Positions 1 to 8,691 of a stretch of DNA of 64,000 nucleotides are shown here, piece by piece. Under the pieces are notes generated by a model, which was not told the origin of the DNA, searched no databases, and was given only the letters and a program-made list of their open reading frames with translations. How positions within the stretch are numbered: position 1 is the stretch's first letter; every line of letters begins with the position of its first letter. Source of the DNA: Calothrix sp. PCC 7507 (GTDB taxonomy: Bacteria > Cyanobacteriota > Cyanobacteriia > Cyanobacteriales > Nostocaceae); assembly GCF_000316575.1 (NCBI RefSeq), contig NC_019682.1, positions 3,904,001 through 3,968,000 on the forward strand. Reading direction: 5' to 3'. The translations under genes and the position numbers were made by a program.

Positions 1-1428
1 TTAACTGTAGTTGAGCCTATTTCTAACGGTATTGGCGCTGATGCCTTTGCCCTCGTATGGGATGGGAAGTTACATGGTTTAAATGCCTCTGGGAAAAGTC
101 CGCAAAAACTCACCCTAGAACAGTTTACCGGACTCAATGCCGTACCGAAATATGATTGGCGTGCCGTCACCGTACCAGGTGCAGTCTCTGCATGGCGCAG
201 TCTCTGGGAACGTTGGGGACGTTTACCCTTTGAAAAGTTATTTGCCCCCGCAATTCGCTATGCTGAGGAAGGATTTCCGGTATCGCCACAGATTGCGCTT
301 GGTTGGCAGCGGTTAGAAAAAAATTATCTTTCCCTGACTGGTAAAGAATTTGAGCCTTTTAAACAAGTATTTTTCCCCAATCACAAAGCGCCAGTAGCCG
401 GAGAGATTTGGCATTCTCTCGCCCATGCCCAAACTTTACGAGAAATTGCGGCTAGTGGTGGTGAAAGTTTTTACCGGGGTAACATTGCTCAACGCATCGC
501 AGACTTTGCTGCTGATACTGGCGGATATTTAACCAAAGAAGATTTAGCAGCCCATAAAGCTGAATGGGTGCAACCGATATCAACGAATTACCGAGATTTG
601 ACAGTTTGGGAAATTCCGCCCAACACTCAAGGAATTGCCACATTAATTGCCTTAAATATCCTCTCGGGTTTTGAATTATCTCGTTATCAGCGCGAATCCA
701 CAGAAAGCTACCATTTACAAATTGAGGCGTTAAAACTTGCCTTTGCTGATTTGCACAAGCACATTGCCGACGATCGCTTTTTACAAATACCTGTAGAACA
801 CCTACTTTCATTAAACTACGCGGCAGAACGTCGTGCTTTAATTACAGAACAGGCGATCGCTCTAGCTGAACCAGGATTACCCAAAGGCGGAACAGTCTAC
901 CTCGCCGCCGCCGATGGCGACTTGATGGTATCTTTCATTCAATCTAATTTTACAGGTTTTGGTAGTGGCATTCTCCCTGCTGGAACTGGCATTGCCCTAC
1001 AAAATCGGGGATACGGATTTAGCCTAGAATCAGGACATCCTAACCAATTTGCCCCAAGTAAACGCTCCATGCATACAATTATCCCTGGCTTTTTAACCAA
1101 AGGTAATCAGGCGATCGGGCCCTTTGGTGTCATGGGAGGCGCAATGCAACCACAAGGACATCTACAAGTAGTGGTAAATTTAGCTGATTATGGCTTAAAT
1201 CCCCAAGCCGCAATAGATGCTCCCAGGTGGCAATTTGTCTCAGATTCTACGGTATTTTTAGAGCAAACTGTCGCCCAGGAAATAGCACAGGGACTAATTC
1301 AGCGTGGTCATAATATACACCAAACGCCAGACGCATTTTTTGGTAGGAGTCAAATTATTTCTAAGCAAAATCAAGTGTTCATTGCTGCGACAGAATCTCG
1401 TGCTGATGGACTAGCGCTAGCTTGGTGA
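1..1428 (+). CDS. ggt: gamma-glutamyltransferase, 5' end outside the window
   Basis: Open from base 1 in frame 1; 475 residues are visible before the TGA. The family cleaves gamma-glutamyl bonds of glutathione and related peptides and matures by autocleavage before a Thr that becomes the N-terminal nucleophile. The fragment carries the N-terminal-subunit motif VPGAVSAW (about residues 59-66), an AIRYAEEGFPVS segment, and the candidate nucleophile Thr in GGTVYLAAADG (codon at 892-894). Downstream are SNFTGFGSG and the C-terminal motif FGVMGGAMQPQGHLQVVVN, both typical of the small subunit. The Thr context (GTVYL rather than TTHYS) resembles the bacterial YwrD-type branch more than E. coli GGT. 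The start and any signal peptide lie upstream, so periplasmic or cytoplasmic location cannot be judged. Family assignment is confident; substrate is not. Confidence 0.9.
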   Translation, partial: LTVVEPISNGIGADAFALVWDGKLHGLNASGKSPQKLTLEQFTGLNAVPKYDWRAVTVPGAVSAWRSLWERWGRLPFEKLFAPAIRYAEEGFPVSPQIALGWQRLEKNYLSLTGKEFEPFKQVFFPNHKAPVAGEIWHSLAHAQTLREIAASGGESFYRGNIAQRIADFAADTGGYLTKEDLAAHKAEWVQPISTNYRDLTVWEIPPNTQGIATLIALNILSGFELSRYQRESTESYHLQIEALKLAFADLHKHIADDRFLQIPVEHLLSLNYAAERRALITEQAIALAEPGLPKGGTVYLAAADGDLMVSFIQSNFTGFGSGILPAGTGIALQNRGYGFSLESGHPNQFAPSKRSMHTIIPGFLTKGNQAIGPFGVMGGAMQPQGHLQVVVNLADYGLNPQAAIDAPRWQFVSDSTVFLEQTVAQEIAQGLIQRGHNIHQTPDAFFGRSQIISKQNQVFIAATESRADGLALAW

Positions 1429-1448
1429 CAGGTATCACGAATTTACGT

Positions 1449-2066
1449 CTACTTAGCAGCATCAAAAATCTGTTGTGCGGTTAAATTTAATTGGGGAAAT
1501 GTAGGTGATGAAATCGCGGTGTTGCCTTGAAAAGGTGTCATTTGATATTCACCATCAACTAATTCGCATACAAAAATAGTGGATTGTTTGGGATTGCCGA
1601 TAAACTTTCTTGCACCCAATGCAGCATAATCAGCAATCCAATATTCAGGAATGCCCATTTCCTCATAATCCCTAAATTTATTGTAGTAATCATCTCGCCA
1701 GTTAGTTGAAACAACTTCAATAACTATTGGTACTGATGCTGCTTGGCTTACTGTTGACTGTTTTTGAAACAGCGGTTCATTGTCGAGATTATCAAGATTT
1801 AGCAGCAACACATCAGGTGAATAAGCGGATTCGGCAGAGGGAGTTTTGACTAATGCGGTTTTGGGTATAGTGTAGGGAAGGTTCAGCCGATCAAACTCGA
1901 TAGTTAGCTTCCGGGCTATAAATCCTACAACTTTTTCATGCGCTCCAGTTGGGGGTGGCATTTCAACAATTACTCCCTTGTGCAATTCATAGTATTTACT
2001 ATCGTTGGGATACCACTCGATAAATTCATTGAAGGTGAGTAATTTAGGCAAGGCTTGGGTCATCAT
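1449..2066 (-). CDS. Uma2 family (DUF820) putative endonuclease-fold protein
   Basis: 205 residues. The pattern SPDVLLL, then PIVIEVVS, then a Lys four turns later (YYNKFRDYEEMGIPEYWIAD) is the D...ExV...K layout of the PD-(D/E)XK nuclease fold as seen in Uma2 proteins, a family heavily expanded in filamentous cyanobacteria. The N-terminal part (LTFNEFIEW, YYELHKGVIVEMPPPTGAHE) is also typical. No biochemical role is established for most members. It points toward the end of ggt (convergent, 20 bp apart) and has no partner gene that would suggest a toxin or restriction system. Two ATG codons in tandem begin the frame; either may be used. Confidence 0.85.
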   Translation of the reverse strand: MMTQALPKLLTFNEFIEWYPNDSKYYELHKGVIVEMPPPTGAHEKVVGFIARKLTIEFDRLNLPYTIPKTALVKTPSAESAYSPDVLLLNLDNLDNEPLFQKQSTVSQAASVPIVIEVVSTNWRDDYYNKFRDYEEMGIPEYWIADYAALGARKFIGNPKQSTIFVCELVDGEYQMTPFQGNTAISSPTFPQLNLTAQQIFDAAK

Positions 2067-2186
2067 CTTACCTCCAGATATGTTTTATCTTATCATTCAA
2101 TAAATTTTGAATACGTTCGCTTCGCTCAGTAAAAGCTTTGAATTTTGGGCGTTGCTTGAAGGTTTAATTTAAATATTTTTGTCCAG

Positions 2187-3443
2187 CTAATTACCAACCT
2201 GCAAAACTTCTACTTCTTGTGTAGGGGAAACCAATGTTTTACCCACAGGTAGAACAGCTAGAGCATTAGTTTGAGCTAGATTAATCAAATTGCCGGAACT
2301 GTGACTACCACCAGCTTTGTGAAACTCATAAACTCCATCAATTAGCTGTAATTTACCCCAAACATAAATCTCTCGTTTACCATCCGATCGCAATTCGTCA
2401 TGCGATCGCACTTTTATAAATTTTACTTCCCCGCTCTCAGCCAGTCCTGAAAGTTTTTTAATTGCTGGCTGCACAAATCGCCAAAAAGTCACCAACACAG
2501 CAGCAGGATTCCCCGGTAAACCAAAATACAGCCCTGAATGCTGAGTTTTCTCCCCATCTCCCAAATCATGATTGGGAAAGCTAGCAACAGTCAGCGGTTT
2601 ACCTGGCCTCATCGCCACAGCCCGGGCATGAATTTTTGCACCTAGTGACTCTAAAATCTTGTCCACATAGTCATAGTCCCCTACGGAAACCCCACCAGAA
2701 GAAATCACTATATCAGCGCTAGCTATGGCGTGGGCAATAGTTTCTGCCAAAGCTACTGGATTATCCCGCACAATCCCTAACAGTAATGGTTCCGCTCCAC
2801 TTTGTTTCACCAAAGCTGCCAAAGCATACTGATTAGAATCGACAATTTGTCCTGCTTCTAACACTTGATCTGGCGTTACCAACTCATCACCCGTAGAAAG
2901 AATTGCCACGCGTGGACGACGGTAAACACTTAGCTGACTACACTGCAAAGCAGCTAAAACAGCGATTTCTGGGGCATTTAAAACAATTCCTGCTGGTAGT
3001 AATTGTGCCCCAGCTTGGTAGAAAGCAGCCTTGTGTCTGACGAATTCTTGAGGTTTTGGTGCAGCCAGAATAAAAATGCGGTTTTCTTCCGAGTGAGTTT
3101 TTTCCTGCATCACAACAGTATCTGCACCCTTGGGCATCACCGCACCTGTAAAAATCCGTGCTGCTTGTCCTGATTGAATCGTAAATTGGGGCTGATATCC
3201 TGCGGGAATTTCCTCCACAATTTCTAAAACACTTGGGTTTTCGGCGCTACTGTGTTTCACATCTTCATAACGCACTGCATAGCCATCCATAGCCGAATTA
3301 TCCCAATGGGGAAAGTCCAGGTTACTAGTAACAGAGGAGGCGAGAACGCGTCCCGTTGCAGCTAATAAATCGACAACTTCTGTATAATCCAGCGGCTGCA
3401 CCAAATTTAAGATAATTTTTTCTGTATCACCGACTGATAACAT
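2187..3443 (-). CDS. moeA: molybdopterin molybdenumtransferase MoeA
   Basis: 418 residues, full length for the family. MoeA inserts molybdate into adenylylated molybdopterin in the cytosol, the last common step of molybdenum cofactor synthesis, needed for nitrate reductase. Visible hallmarks are DNSAMDGYAVR near residue 50, FTGAVMPKGADTVV near 95, the MoCF-like block STGDELV and SSGGVSVGDYDYV (about 183-258), and GLPGNPAAVLVTFW near 310. The C-terminal domain (barrel, after about residue 340) is present. Transcribed alone on the minus strand. HIP1-type CGATCG sites interrupt both the coding and upstream sequence, as common in this genome. Confidence 0.96.
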   Translation of the reverse strand: MLSVGDTEKIILNLVQPLDYTEVVDLLAATGRVLASSVTSNLDFPHWDNSAMDGYAVRYEDVKHSSAENPSVLEIVEEIPAGYQPQFTIQSGQAARIFTGAVMPKGADTVVMQEKTHSEENRIFILAAPKPQEFVRHKAAFYQAGAQLLPAGIVLNAPEIAVLAALQCSQLSVYRRPRVAILSTGDELVTPDQVLEAGQIVDSNQYALAALVKQSGAEPLLLGIVRDNPVALAETIAHAIASADIVISSGGVSVGDYDYVDKILESLGAKIHARAVAMRPGKPLTVASFPNHDLGDGEKTQHSGLYFGLPGNPAAVLVTFWRFVQPAIKKLSGLAESGEVKFIKVRSHDELRSDGKREIYVWGKLQLIDGVYEFHKAGGSHSSGNLINLAQTNALAVLPVGKTLVSPTQEVEVLQVGN

Positions 3444-3577
3444 AGCGATCGCCTACTGTTTAGATCCCCAGAATAGAGTTGTTTTCTGGTATTTAAGGAT
3501 TTTAGCTATAGCTTTAAGATTAAAGATAGCGACGATAATTAATTCTCCCACCCCTCAAGAAAAACACCTAATTTTGT

Positions 3578-4135
3578 ATGACTATCGAACGCATTCCCCA
3601 AAAACACTATCCCAAAGCTGAGATTGGGCGGCGAGGTATGGCATTAGGGCTGGATTTCCTTGGTGTCTGGTTAGTCAGTTCCCTCATGGGAGGCGGTGAT
3701 TCTGGGATTCAATTTATCCAAATTTTTGTGTTTGCGATCGCCTGGTTACTTTTACGAGTGATAGTCGTCTACAACAATCAAGGGCAGAGTTTAGGGCGTT
3801 GGGCATTTGATATGAAGGTGTTAGAAGTAGAATCTGGGGAAGTAACTGGCAAAATTCCCGCCTTACAAGCGCTACTAAAGCGAGAGGCGATCATCGGTGT
3901 AGGCGCGCTTTTAGTGTCAATTGCTCTAGGTAACATTAGATTCAATCCCACTGCTATACTGCTAATACTTCCTCTGGCTGTTGACTGTGGTACAGCCTGG
4001 TATGATCAGCTGATGCATCAGGCTTTGCATGATCGCTATGGTGGTACTATCATAGTTTCGTCGCGTCGTGGCTATGCGCTCGATATAAAAATTAAGCAAT
4101 TAGTTGAAAATATGCGGCGCAATGTGAGAAGATAG
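3578..4135 (+). CDS. RDD family integral membrane protein
   Basis: 185 residues. The protein has the RDD pattern: an early RRGMALGLDFLGVWLVSSL helix containing Arg and Asp, a second helix with NNQGQSLGRWAFDMKVL on its cytosolic side, and a last segment with YDQLMHQALHDRYGGTIIV. Three to four hydrophobic helices are apparent (about residues 20-40, 45-65, 105-120 and 122-140). The family is of uncertain function; some members are linked to ion antiport. It is divergent from moeA and precedes rpmG-rpsR with a repeat-filled gap, so co-transcription is doubtful. Confidence 0.8.
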   Translation: MTIERIPQKHYPKAEIGRRGMALGLDFLGVWLVSSLMGGGDSGIQFIQIFVFAIAWLLLRVIVVYNNQGQSLGRWAFDMKVLEVESGEVTGKIPALQALLKREAIIGVGALLVSIALGNIRFNPTAILLILPLAVDCGTAWYDQLMHQALHDRYGGTIIVSSRRGYALDIKIKQLVENMRRNVRR

Positions 4136-4261
4136 TCATTTGTGTGAAATCAGCGAACAGTGAACAGCCAACAGTGAACAGTAAACAGACTGATAACTGA
4201 TAACTGATAACTGATAACTGATAAATGTTAATTCTCTTCAGGCTTTACGGTTTGTAAGATT
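4136..4261. repeat. heptamer tandem repeat upstream of rpmG
   Basis: The gap between the RDD gene and rpmG holds degenerate units around GTGAACAG/AACAGT followed at 4191-4225 by four perfect copies of TGATAAC and a fifth imperfect one. This is a short tandemly repeated repetitive sequence of the type described in heterocystous cyanobacteria. The same units recur at 20070-20157. The array ends only about 36 bp before the rpmG start, so it sits where the ribosomal-protein promoter or leader would be expected. Confidence 0.85.
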
Positions 4262-4456
4262 ATGGCTAAGAGCAAAGGCGCCCGTATAATAGTGACACTG
4301 GAATGTACCGAGTGTCGCACCAACTCCAACAAGCGTTCTGCTGGTGTTTCACGATATACAAGTACGAAAAATCGACGCAACACCACCAACCGCTTAGAAC
4401 TGAAAAAGTTCTGTACCCACTGCAATACACACACAGTCCACAAGGAAATTAAGTAA
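4262..4456 (+). CDS. rpmG: 50S ribosomal protein L33
   Basis: 64 residues, starting at ATG in the context AAGATTATGGC. The sequence starts [18 protein letters not shown] and ends with HTVHKEIK, matching the L33 family; two Cys pairs (CTEC and CTHC) give the zinc-ribbon form of the protein. L33 sits near the E site of the large subunit. It is followed after two bases by rpsR, an arrangement conserved in cyanobacteria, so the two are almost certainly one transcript. Confidence 0.97.
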   Translation: MAKSKGARIIVTLECTECRTNSNKRSAGVSRYTSTKNRRNTTNRLELKKFCTHCNTHTVHKEIK

Positions 4457-4458
4457 AG

Positions 4459-4674
4459 ATGAGTTATTACCGTCGGCGTTTATCTCCGATTAAACCAGGA
4501 GAACCAATCGATTATAAAGATGTTGATTTGTTGCGTAAGTTTATCACCGAGCGGGGCAAAATATTGCCACGTCGGATTACTGGGCTGACATCCCAGCAAC
4601 AGCGAGACTTGACATTAGCAATTAAACGTTCTCGAATTGTGGCTTTGTTGCCATTTATTAATGCAGAAGGCTAA
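4459..4674 (+). CDS. rpsR: 30S ribosomal protein S18
   Basis: 71 residues. S18 binds the platform of the small subunit with S6. Recognised by [11 protein letters not shown], the block [19 protein letters not shown] and the C-terminal [29 protein letters not shown]. It begins two bases after the rpmG stop and ends just before a strong hairpin at 4701-4739, so rpmG-rpsR appear to form a two-gene unit. Confidence 0.97.
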   Translation: MSYYRRRLSPIKPGEPIDYKDVDLLRKFITERGKILPRRITGLTSQQQRDLTLAIKRSRIVALLPFINAEG

Positions 4675-4700
4675 AACAATTTTGGATTTGGGATTTTGCG

Positions 4701-4739
4701 GAAAGTCTGAGCGCCGGCTTCCGGCGCTCAGAACTTTCA
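4701..4739 (+). terminator. hairpin downstream of rpsR
   Basis: Perfect 10-bp stem TGAGCGCCGG/CCGGCGCTCA with a 3-base loop, extended by GAAAGT/ACTTTC on the outside with a small bulge. It lies 27 bp after the rpsR stop. There is no long T run directly after the stem, so it could act as an attenuator or 3' stabiliser rather than a classical terminator. Confidence 0.7.
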
Positions 4740-4942
4740 AAGACAGATTTTGGATGATCGCAAGAAGCTGCGTTTAAATGGAAATTTAGCTTGATTTTTC
4801 TGAGTCCAGAATCTCAAATCTGAAATTAAGTAAAGTGCAAAATAGGCTGCTGCATTGAAAATAGTTGGATTCGGGATTTGATACCAGCTATTAAATCCAA
4901 AATCCAAAATCCAAAATCTAAAATTAATAAAGTGCGAGAGTT

Positions 4943-6994
4943 GTGGACAAGGGTACGCTAGTTGAATTTAGGGTTCAAGGCGATCGCCGTTTGGGGGTAG
5001 TAGACCGTCCAGACGGCAAGACCCGTTGGTTTGTGGTAGACGAACGCGGCCAATCCCATAGCCTCGCGCCTAGACAAATCACATATACAGTTAACGGACA
5101 AACTTACAAGCCAACTGAAATTGACCACTTTCTTGAGCAGGTCAAGCCATATTTAGATCCATCAAGCTTAGAAGTAGCTTGGGAATTACTCGTTGAAGAT
5201 GGGGAAACAATCACCCCGTCCCAAATGGCAAATCTGCTGTTTTCGGAATCAGCAGCGCCTCATTGTTACGCCGCACACTGCTTGTTATCAGACGACAAAC
5301 TCTATTTCAAGCAAAAAGGAGATGCTTATGAAACTCGCACCGCAGCTCAGGTAGCAGAACGCAAGCATCAGTTAGAAGTAGAAGCCCAAAAGGCTAGGGG
5401 ACAACAGGAATTTTTGTCGCGTGTAGAGCAGGCACTCACTGGCGTTGCAGTAGAATGGCAACGTCACGATCGCCAGCGTCTAGAAGGACTAGAAAAATAC
5501 GCAGCCTTGATGGCGGATATCGTGCGGACAGGGGTAAATTATGACTCTTTGTCTAGAGCTTATCCCCCCCCAGCAACAGTATTAGAAACCATGACCATGC
5601 TGGGACGTTCCGCTACCCCCCAAGGAGCCTTTCAGCTTTTGGTAGACTTAGGCTGGTGGAGTAGCAATGAAAACTTATTCCTGCGGCGTTCGTCAATTCC
5701 GGTTCAGTTTCCTAGCAAGGTATTAGAAGTGGCGCAACAGCGTTTGGATTTCCCACCATCCGACCAAGATGGAACCCGTTTGGATTTAACGCACCTGAAG
5801 GTGTACACAATTGATGATGAAAGCACGACCGAGATAGACGACGGTCTAAGTTGGGAATCACTCCCAGATGGACGGGAGCATCTGTGGGTGCATATAGCTG
5901 ACCCTACTCGCTTGCTAGCGCCAGAAGACGATTTAGATTTAGAAGCCAGAAAGCGGGGTAGTACAGTTTATCTACCAACGGGAATGATCCCCATGTTCCC
6001 GGAAGTATTAGCCACTGGTCCGATGAGTTTAGTACAAGGGCGGGTTTGTTGCGCCTTGAGCTTTGGTGTGGTTTTAGATCAAACCGGAGCAGTAGCAGAA
6101 TTTAACATTTATCCCAGCTTCATCAAACCAACCTATCGCCTCACCTATGAAGATGTGGATGAGATGCTGGAATTAGGGGTAGAAGCAGAACCAGAAATTG
6201 CGGCGATCGCACTTTGGGCTAAACGACGCCGCAATTGGCGCTACGATCAAGGTGCCATCAGCATTAATATGCCGGAAGCCATGATCAAAGTCAAAGGCGA
6301 CGAGATCAGCATTGATATTTTAGATGACTCCTCATCACGGCAACTAGTAGCAGAAATGATGATTTTAGCCGGCGAAGTAGCCGCACGCTACGGTCAAACT
6401 CATAACATTCCCCTCCCTTTTCGCGGTCAGCCACAGCCAGAATTACCCCCAGAAGAGGAATTACTCCAACTACCAGCAGGATTTGTCCGCGCCTGTGCTA
6501 TGCGTCGTTGTATGCCGAAAAGTGAGATGAGCATCACTCCTGTGCGTCATGCAGGTTTGGGTTTGAATACTTACACCCAGGCGACTTCTCCCATTCGTCG
6601 CTATAGCGACTTGCTCACCCACTTCCAGCTAAAAGCTCATTTACGCGGTGAAGTTTTACCTTTTTCAGCCGAACAACTCAAAGAAGTGATGATGACAGTC
6701 ACCAGTACAACCCAAGAGGTGACAATGGTAGAACGGCAAACTAACAGATATTGGGCTTTAGAATATTTACGTCGTCAGCCAGAGCAAGTTTGGCAAGTGA
6801 CCGTTTTAATGTGGCTCAGAGAAGACAGCAATTTGGCACTAATTTTGTTAGAAGATTTGGGTTTGCAATTGCCAATGTCTTTTAGAAGGGATGTTAATTT
6901 AGGCGAACAATTGTTAGTCAAAGTTGGCCTCGCCGATCCACAAAAAGATATGATTCAGTTTCAAGAAATAATTTACCAAGAAGCACTTAATTAA
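4943..6994 (+). CDS. RNase II/R (VacB) family 3'-5' exoribonuclease
   Basis: 683 residues from a GTG start preceded by GCGAGAG. These enzymes degrade RNA processively from the 3' end in the cytosol. The RNB catalytic domain runs from about residue 275 to 590: YTIDDESTTEIDDGLSW carries the metal-binding Asp cluster, followed by WVHIADPT, GSTVYLPTGMIPMFPE, and the late motif YTQATSPIRRYSDLLTH. The N-terminal part has a small cold-shock-like barrel (about 1-60) and a charged segment unlike E. coli RNase R, as usual for cyanobacterial members; a short C-terminal S1-like barrel follows. RNase II and RNase R cannot be told apart reliably in this phylum. It lies 268 bp downstream of rpsR. Confidence 0.92.
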   Translation: MDKGTLVEFRVQGDRRLGVVDRPDGKTRWFVVDERGQSHSLAPRQITYTVNGQTYKPTEIDHFLEQVKPYLDPSSLEVAWELLVEDGETITPSQMANLLFSESAAPHCYAAHCLLSDDKLYFKQKGDAYETRTAAQVAERKHQLEVEAQKARGQQEFLSRVEQALTGVAVEWQRHDRQRLEGLEKYAALMADIVRTGVNYDSLSRAYPPPATVLETMTMLGRSATPQGAFQLLVDLGWWSSNENLFLRRSSIPVQFPSKVLEVAQQRLDFPPSDQDGTRLDLTHLKVYTIDDESTTEIDDGLSWESLPDGREHLWVHIADPTRLLAPEDDLDLEARKRGSTVYLPTGMIPMFPEVLATGPMSLVQGRVCCALSFGVVLDQTGAVAEFNIYPSFIKPTYRLTYEDVDEMLELGVEAEPEIAAIALWAKRRRNWRYDQGAISINMPEAMIKVKGDEISIDILDDSSSRQLVAEMMILAGEVAARYGQTHNIPLPFRGQPQPELPPEEELLQLPAGFVRACAMRRCMPKSEMSITPVRHAGLGLNTYTQATSPIRRYSDLLTHFQLKAHLRGEVLPFSAEQLKEVMMTVTSTTQEVTMVERQTNRYWALEYLRRQPEQVWQVTVLMWLREDSNLALILLEDLGLQLPMSFRRDVNLGEQLLVKVGLADPQKDMIQFQEIIYQEALN

Positions 6995-7027
6995 ATAACT
7001 GAAGCTTTCAAACTCACCATTCATATT

Positions 7028-7056
7028 TAGGATTTACTGTCAATGCGTAAATCCTA
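7028..7056. terminator. inverted repeat between convergent transcription units
   Basis: Ten-base perfect stem TAGGATTTAC/GTAAATCCTA with a 9-base loop, 33 bp after the exoribonuclease stop and 32 bp beyond the end of the decayed minus-strand frame. Being symmetrical, it could terminate from either side. Confidence 0.55.
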
Positions 7057-7088
7057 GTTAGTTTAGTAACAAATGAGCTTTTTTTTGT

Positions 7089-7331
7089 CTATGCCGCATT
7101 TTTGACTGAGATAATCCCCTCACTACACCACTGGATAAGTAGCCATCGGTCAGAGTCTTTATCTAATACTGGCTTGAGGCGGAAATTAAAAACCTCTTGC
7201 CAAACCTCTACCCCATGCTGGGATACAAAATCTGCTTCCAATTCTTTGAACTGTTCCTATTGCCTATCACCGATAGCTGTCAGCATGGGAATGATTGCGG
7301 TGATTGAAACTTGTGCTGCAACAGGTGTCAT
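7089..7331 (-). pseudogene. decayed small protein gene, one internal TAG
   Basis: Read on the minus strand from an ATG at 7331, preceded by GAGGA, the frame gives MTPVAAQVSITAIIPMLTAI...GDRQ, a TAG (7257-7259), then EQFKELEADFVSQHGVEVWQ..., ending in SVKNAA and a TAG at 7089. The 80-codon frame has protein-like composition with a Trp-rich C-terminal half (VWQEVFNF, DRWLLIQWCSEG). A single CAG-to-TAG change would explain the break. The plus-strand frame over the same bases has no protein-like features and is treated as its shadow. Function is not recognised. It could also be an internally restarted short gene, but no start codon with a ribosome-binding site follows the stop. Confidence 0.55.
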
Positions 7332-7434
7332 TCTGGGTAGTCCTCAAAAATACAAATAATCGGCATAAGTGGTTTTTTGGTGTTGATGATTTTAATCAAC
7401 CGCTTACCTTTGCTTCTGGCGAGTGCAAAACAGG

Positions 7435-7617
7435 CTAGCTCTGTTTCTGCTGCTGACCAAAGTTAAAAACGTTGTCGTAGACATCGAACAGCAACTTCCA
7501 ACGGCTCTTGTACTGATAACTGTTAACTGAAGAGACTTTCTATGTAACATCTCTAGCAATCTCAATAATCTTACCAATGACAATGTCACGTCTTAATAGA
7601 CGATGATACCCTTGTAT
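7435..7617 (-). pseudogene. decayed small protein gene fragment, internal TAG
   Basis: Minus-strand frame reading IQGYHRLLRRDIVIGKIIEI, ARDVT, TAG (7540-7542), then KVSSVNSYQYKSRWKLLFDV, YDNVFNFGQQQKQS and a TAG. The region before IQGYH continues in frame as RVSD after another stop (TAA), and no start codon is visible. The aromatic and charged pattern looks like a real protein end rather than random sequence. It lies just upstream, on the same strand, of the decayed frame at 7089-7331, so the two may have been neighbours in one lost operon. Family not recognised. Confidence 0.45.
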
Positions 7618-7851
7618 TTAGTCGCTGACTCTTAAGTATGAAATGGGTTGAAATTATCAATCTTTCATGACCTATGTCAGAATTTTTTGTTTAAAAAACC
7701 ACTAAAAGAGCGAGTTTTTCGTTCAAGACTGATTTTTCCTCCAGATATTTCTGATTTACCGTCTAGCTTATCTACTTTTGGGGTGTACTCTCAATATACA
7801 GTAACTCTCGCAATCAACTGTTGCCATAATTTACACTTTGAGGTAAACGCC

Positions 7852-8466
7852 ATGAGAAATTATGCAGATAAACAAGACCTCATATTAAGTCAACTTACAG
7901 ATAAACATTTTCAGCACCGGGATTTTAGTGGATGTGATTTAAGCGGAATCGACCTCAGAGCAGTTGATTTAAGTGGTGTGAATTTGATGGGAGCAGATTT
8001 GCGTAGTGCAAATCTATGTGGCTCAATTCTCACTGGTGCTAACCTTAAAGAGGTCAATTTGTATGAAGCTAATTTGACTAATGCTGATTTAACGCAAGCA
8101 AATTTATGTGGAGCTTTTTTAAGACGATCGCAATTTAATGGTAGTAATCTTTGGGGAGCCTCTTTATGTGCAGCTAATTTGAGTGAAGCAGATTTGAGCG
8201 CAGCCAAATTAGTGGAAGCATCTCTAATTGAAGCTAACTTAGAGAGAGCCAATCTCACAGGCGCAAACTTATGTGGCGCAATACTAGTTGAAGCAAATTT
8301 AACCCACGCTAACTTAACTGGCGCAGATATGACATGGGTAAACTTAACAGCAGCCAACTTGACTGAAGCGCAACTTTGGGACACAAACCTGATTTACGCC
8401 AACCTGCGGAATACAATCATGCCTGATGGTACAATTCAATACCCGGAAATAGTATTTATTTCCTAA
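7852..8466 (+). CDS. pentapeptide-repeat protein
   Basis: 204 residues from the ATG at 7852, chosen because GAGGT lies 9 bases upstream; the frame is open further 5' but that stretch looks non-coding. From about residue 25 to 190 the protein is almost entirely A(D/N)LxX pentapeptides (CDLSG, ADLRS, ANLTG, ANLTH), which fold into a right-handed quadrilateral beta-helix. Cyanobacteria carry many such proteins and few have a known role. No signal peptide or added domain is visible, so a cytosolic protein is likely. A second, separate member lies at 56274-56822. Confidence 0.9.
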   Translation: MRNYADKQDLILSQLTDKHFQHRDFSGCDLSGIDLRAVDLSGVNLMGADLRSANLCGSILTGANLKEVNLYEANLTNADLTQANLCGAFLRRSQFNGSNLWGASLCAANLSEADLSAAKLVEASLIEANLERANLTGANLCGAILVEANLTHANLTGADMTWVNLTAANLTEAQLWDTNLIYANLRNTIMPDGTIQYPEIVFIS

Positions 8467-8691
8467 GCTTTGTTCAGCTCACCAATTTTAGATTCTTAAT
8501 TAATTCAATGTTAATACAGCAGAATTCAGGAATAGAACAAGCTTTGAAACCTAGGTTGTGTACTTTAGCAACTTGAAATCAGCTATAAATGATAGGTAAT
8601 AGGGAATTAAATTGTCTTAATTACCAATTACCTATTATTTATTGGGGACTGGGTACTGAATTCTGACTCCCAACTCCTAACTCCCGACCAA

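Noticed and set aside
7102-7359. 85-codon plus-strand frame
   Set aside because: It has no protein-like features and overlaps a minus-strand frame (7331-7089) with far better codon and residue pattern.
7911-8384. 157-codon minus-strand frame opposite the pentapeptide gene
   Set aside because: Long open antisense frames arise from the repeated codons of pentapeptide genes; its own sequence is a low-complexity mirror. The same applies to 56342-56767.
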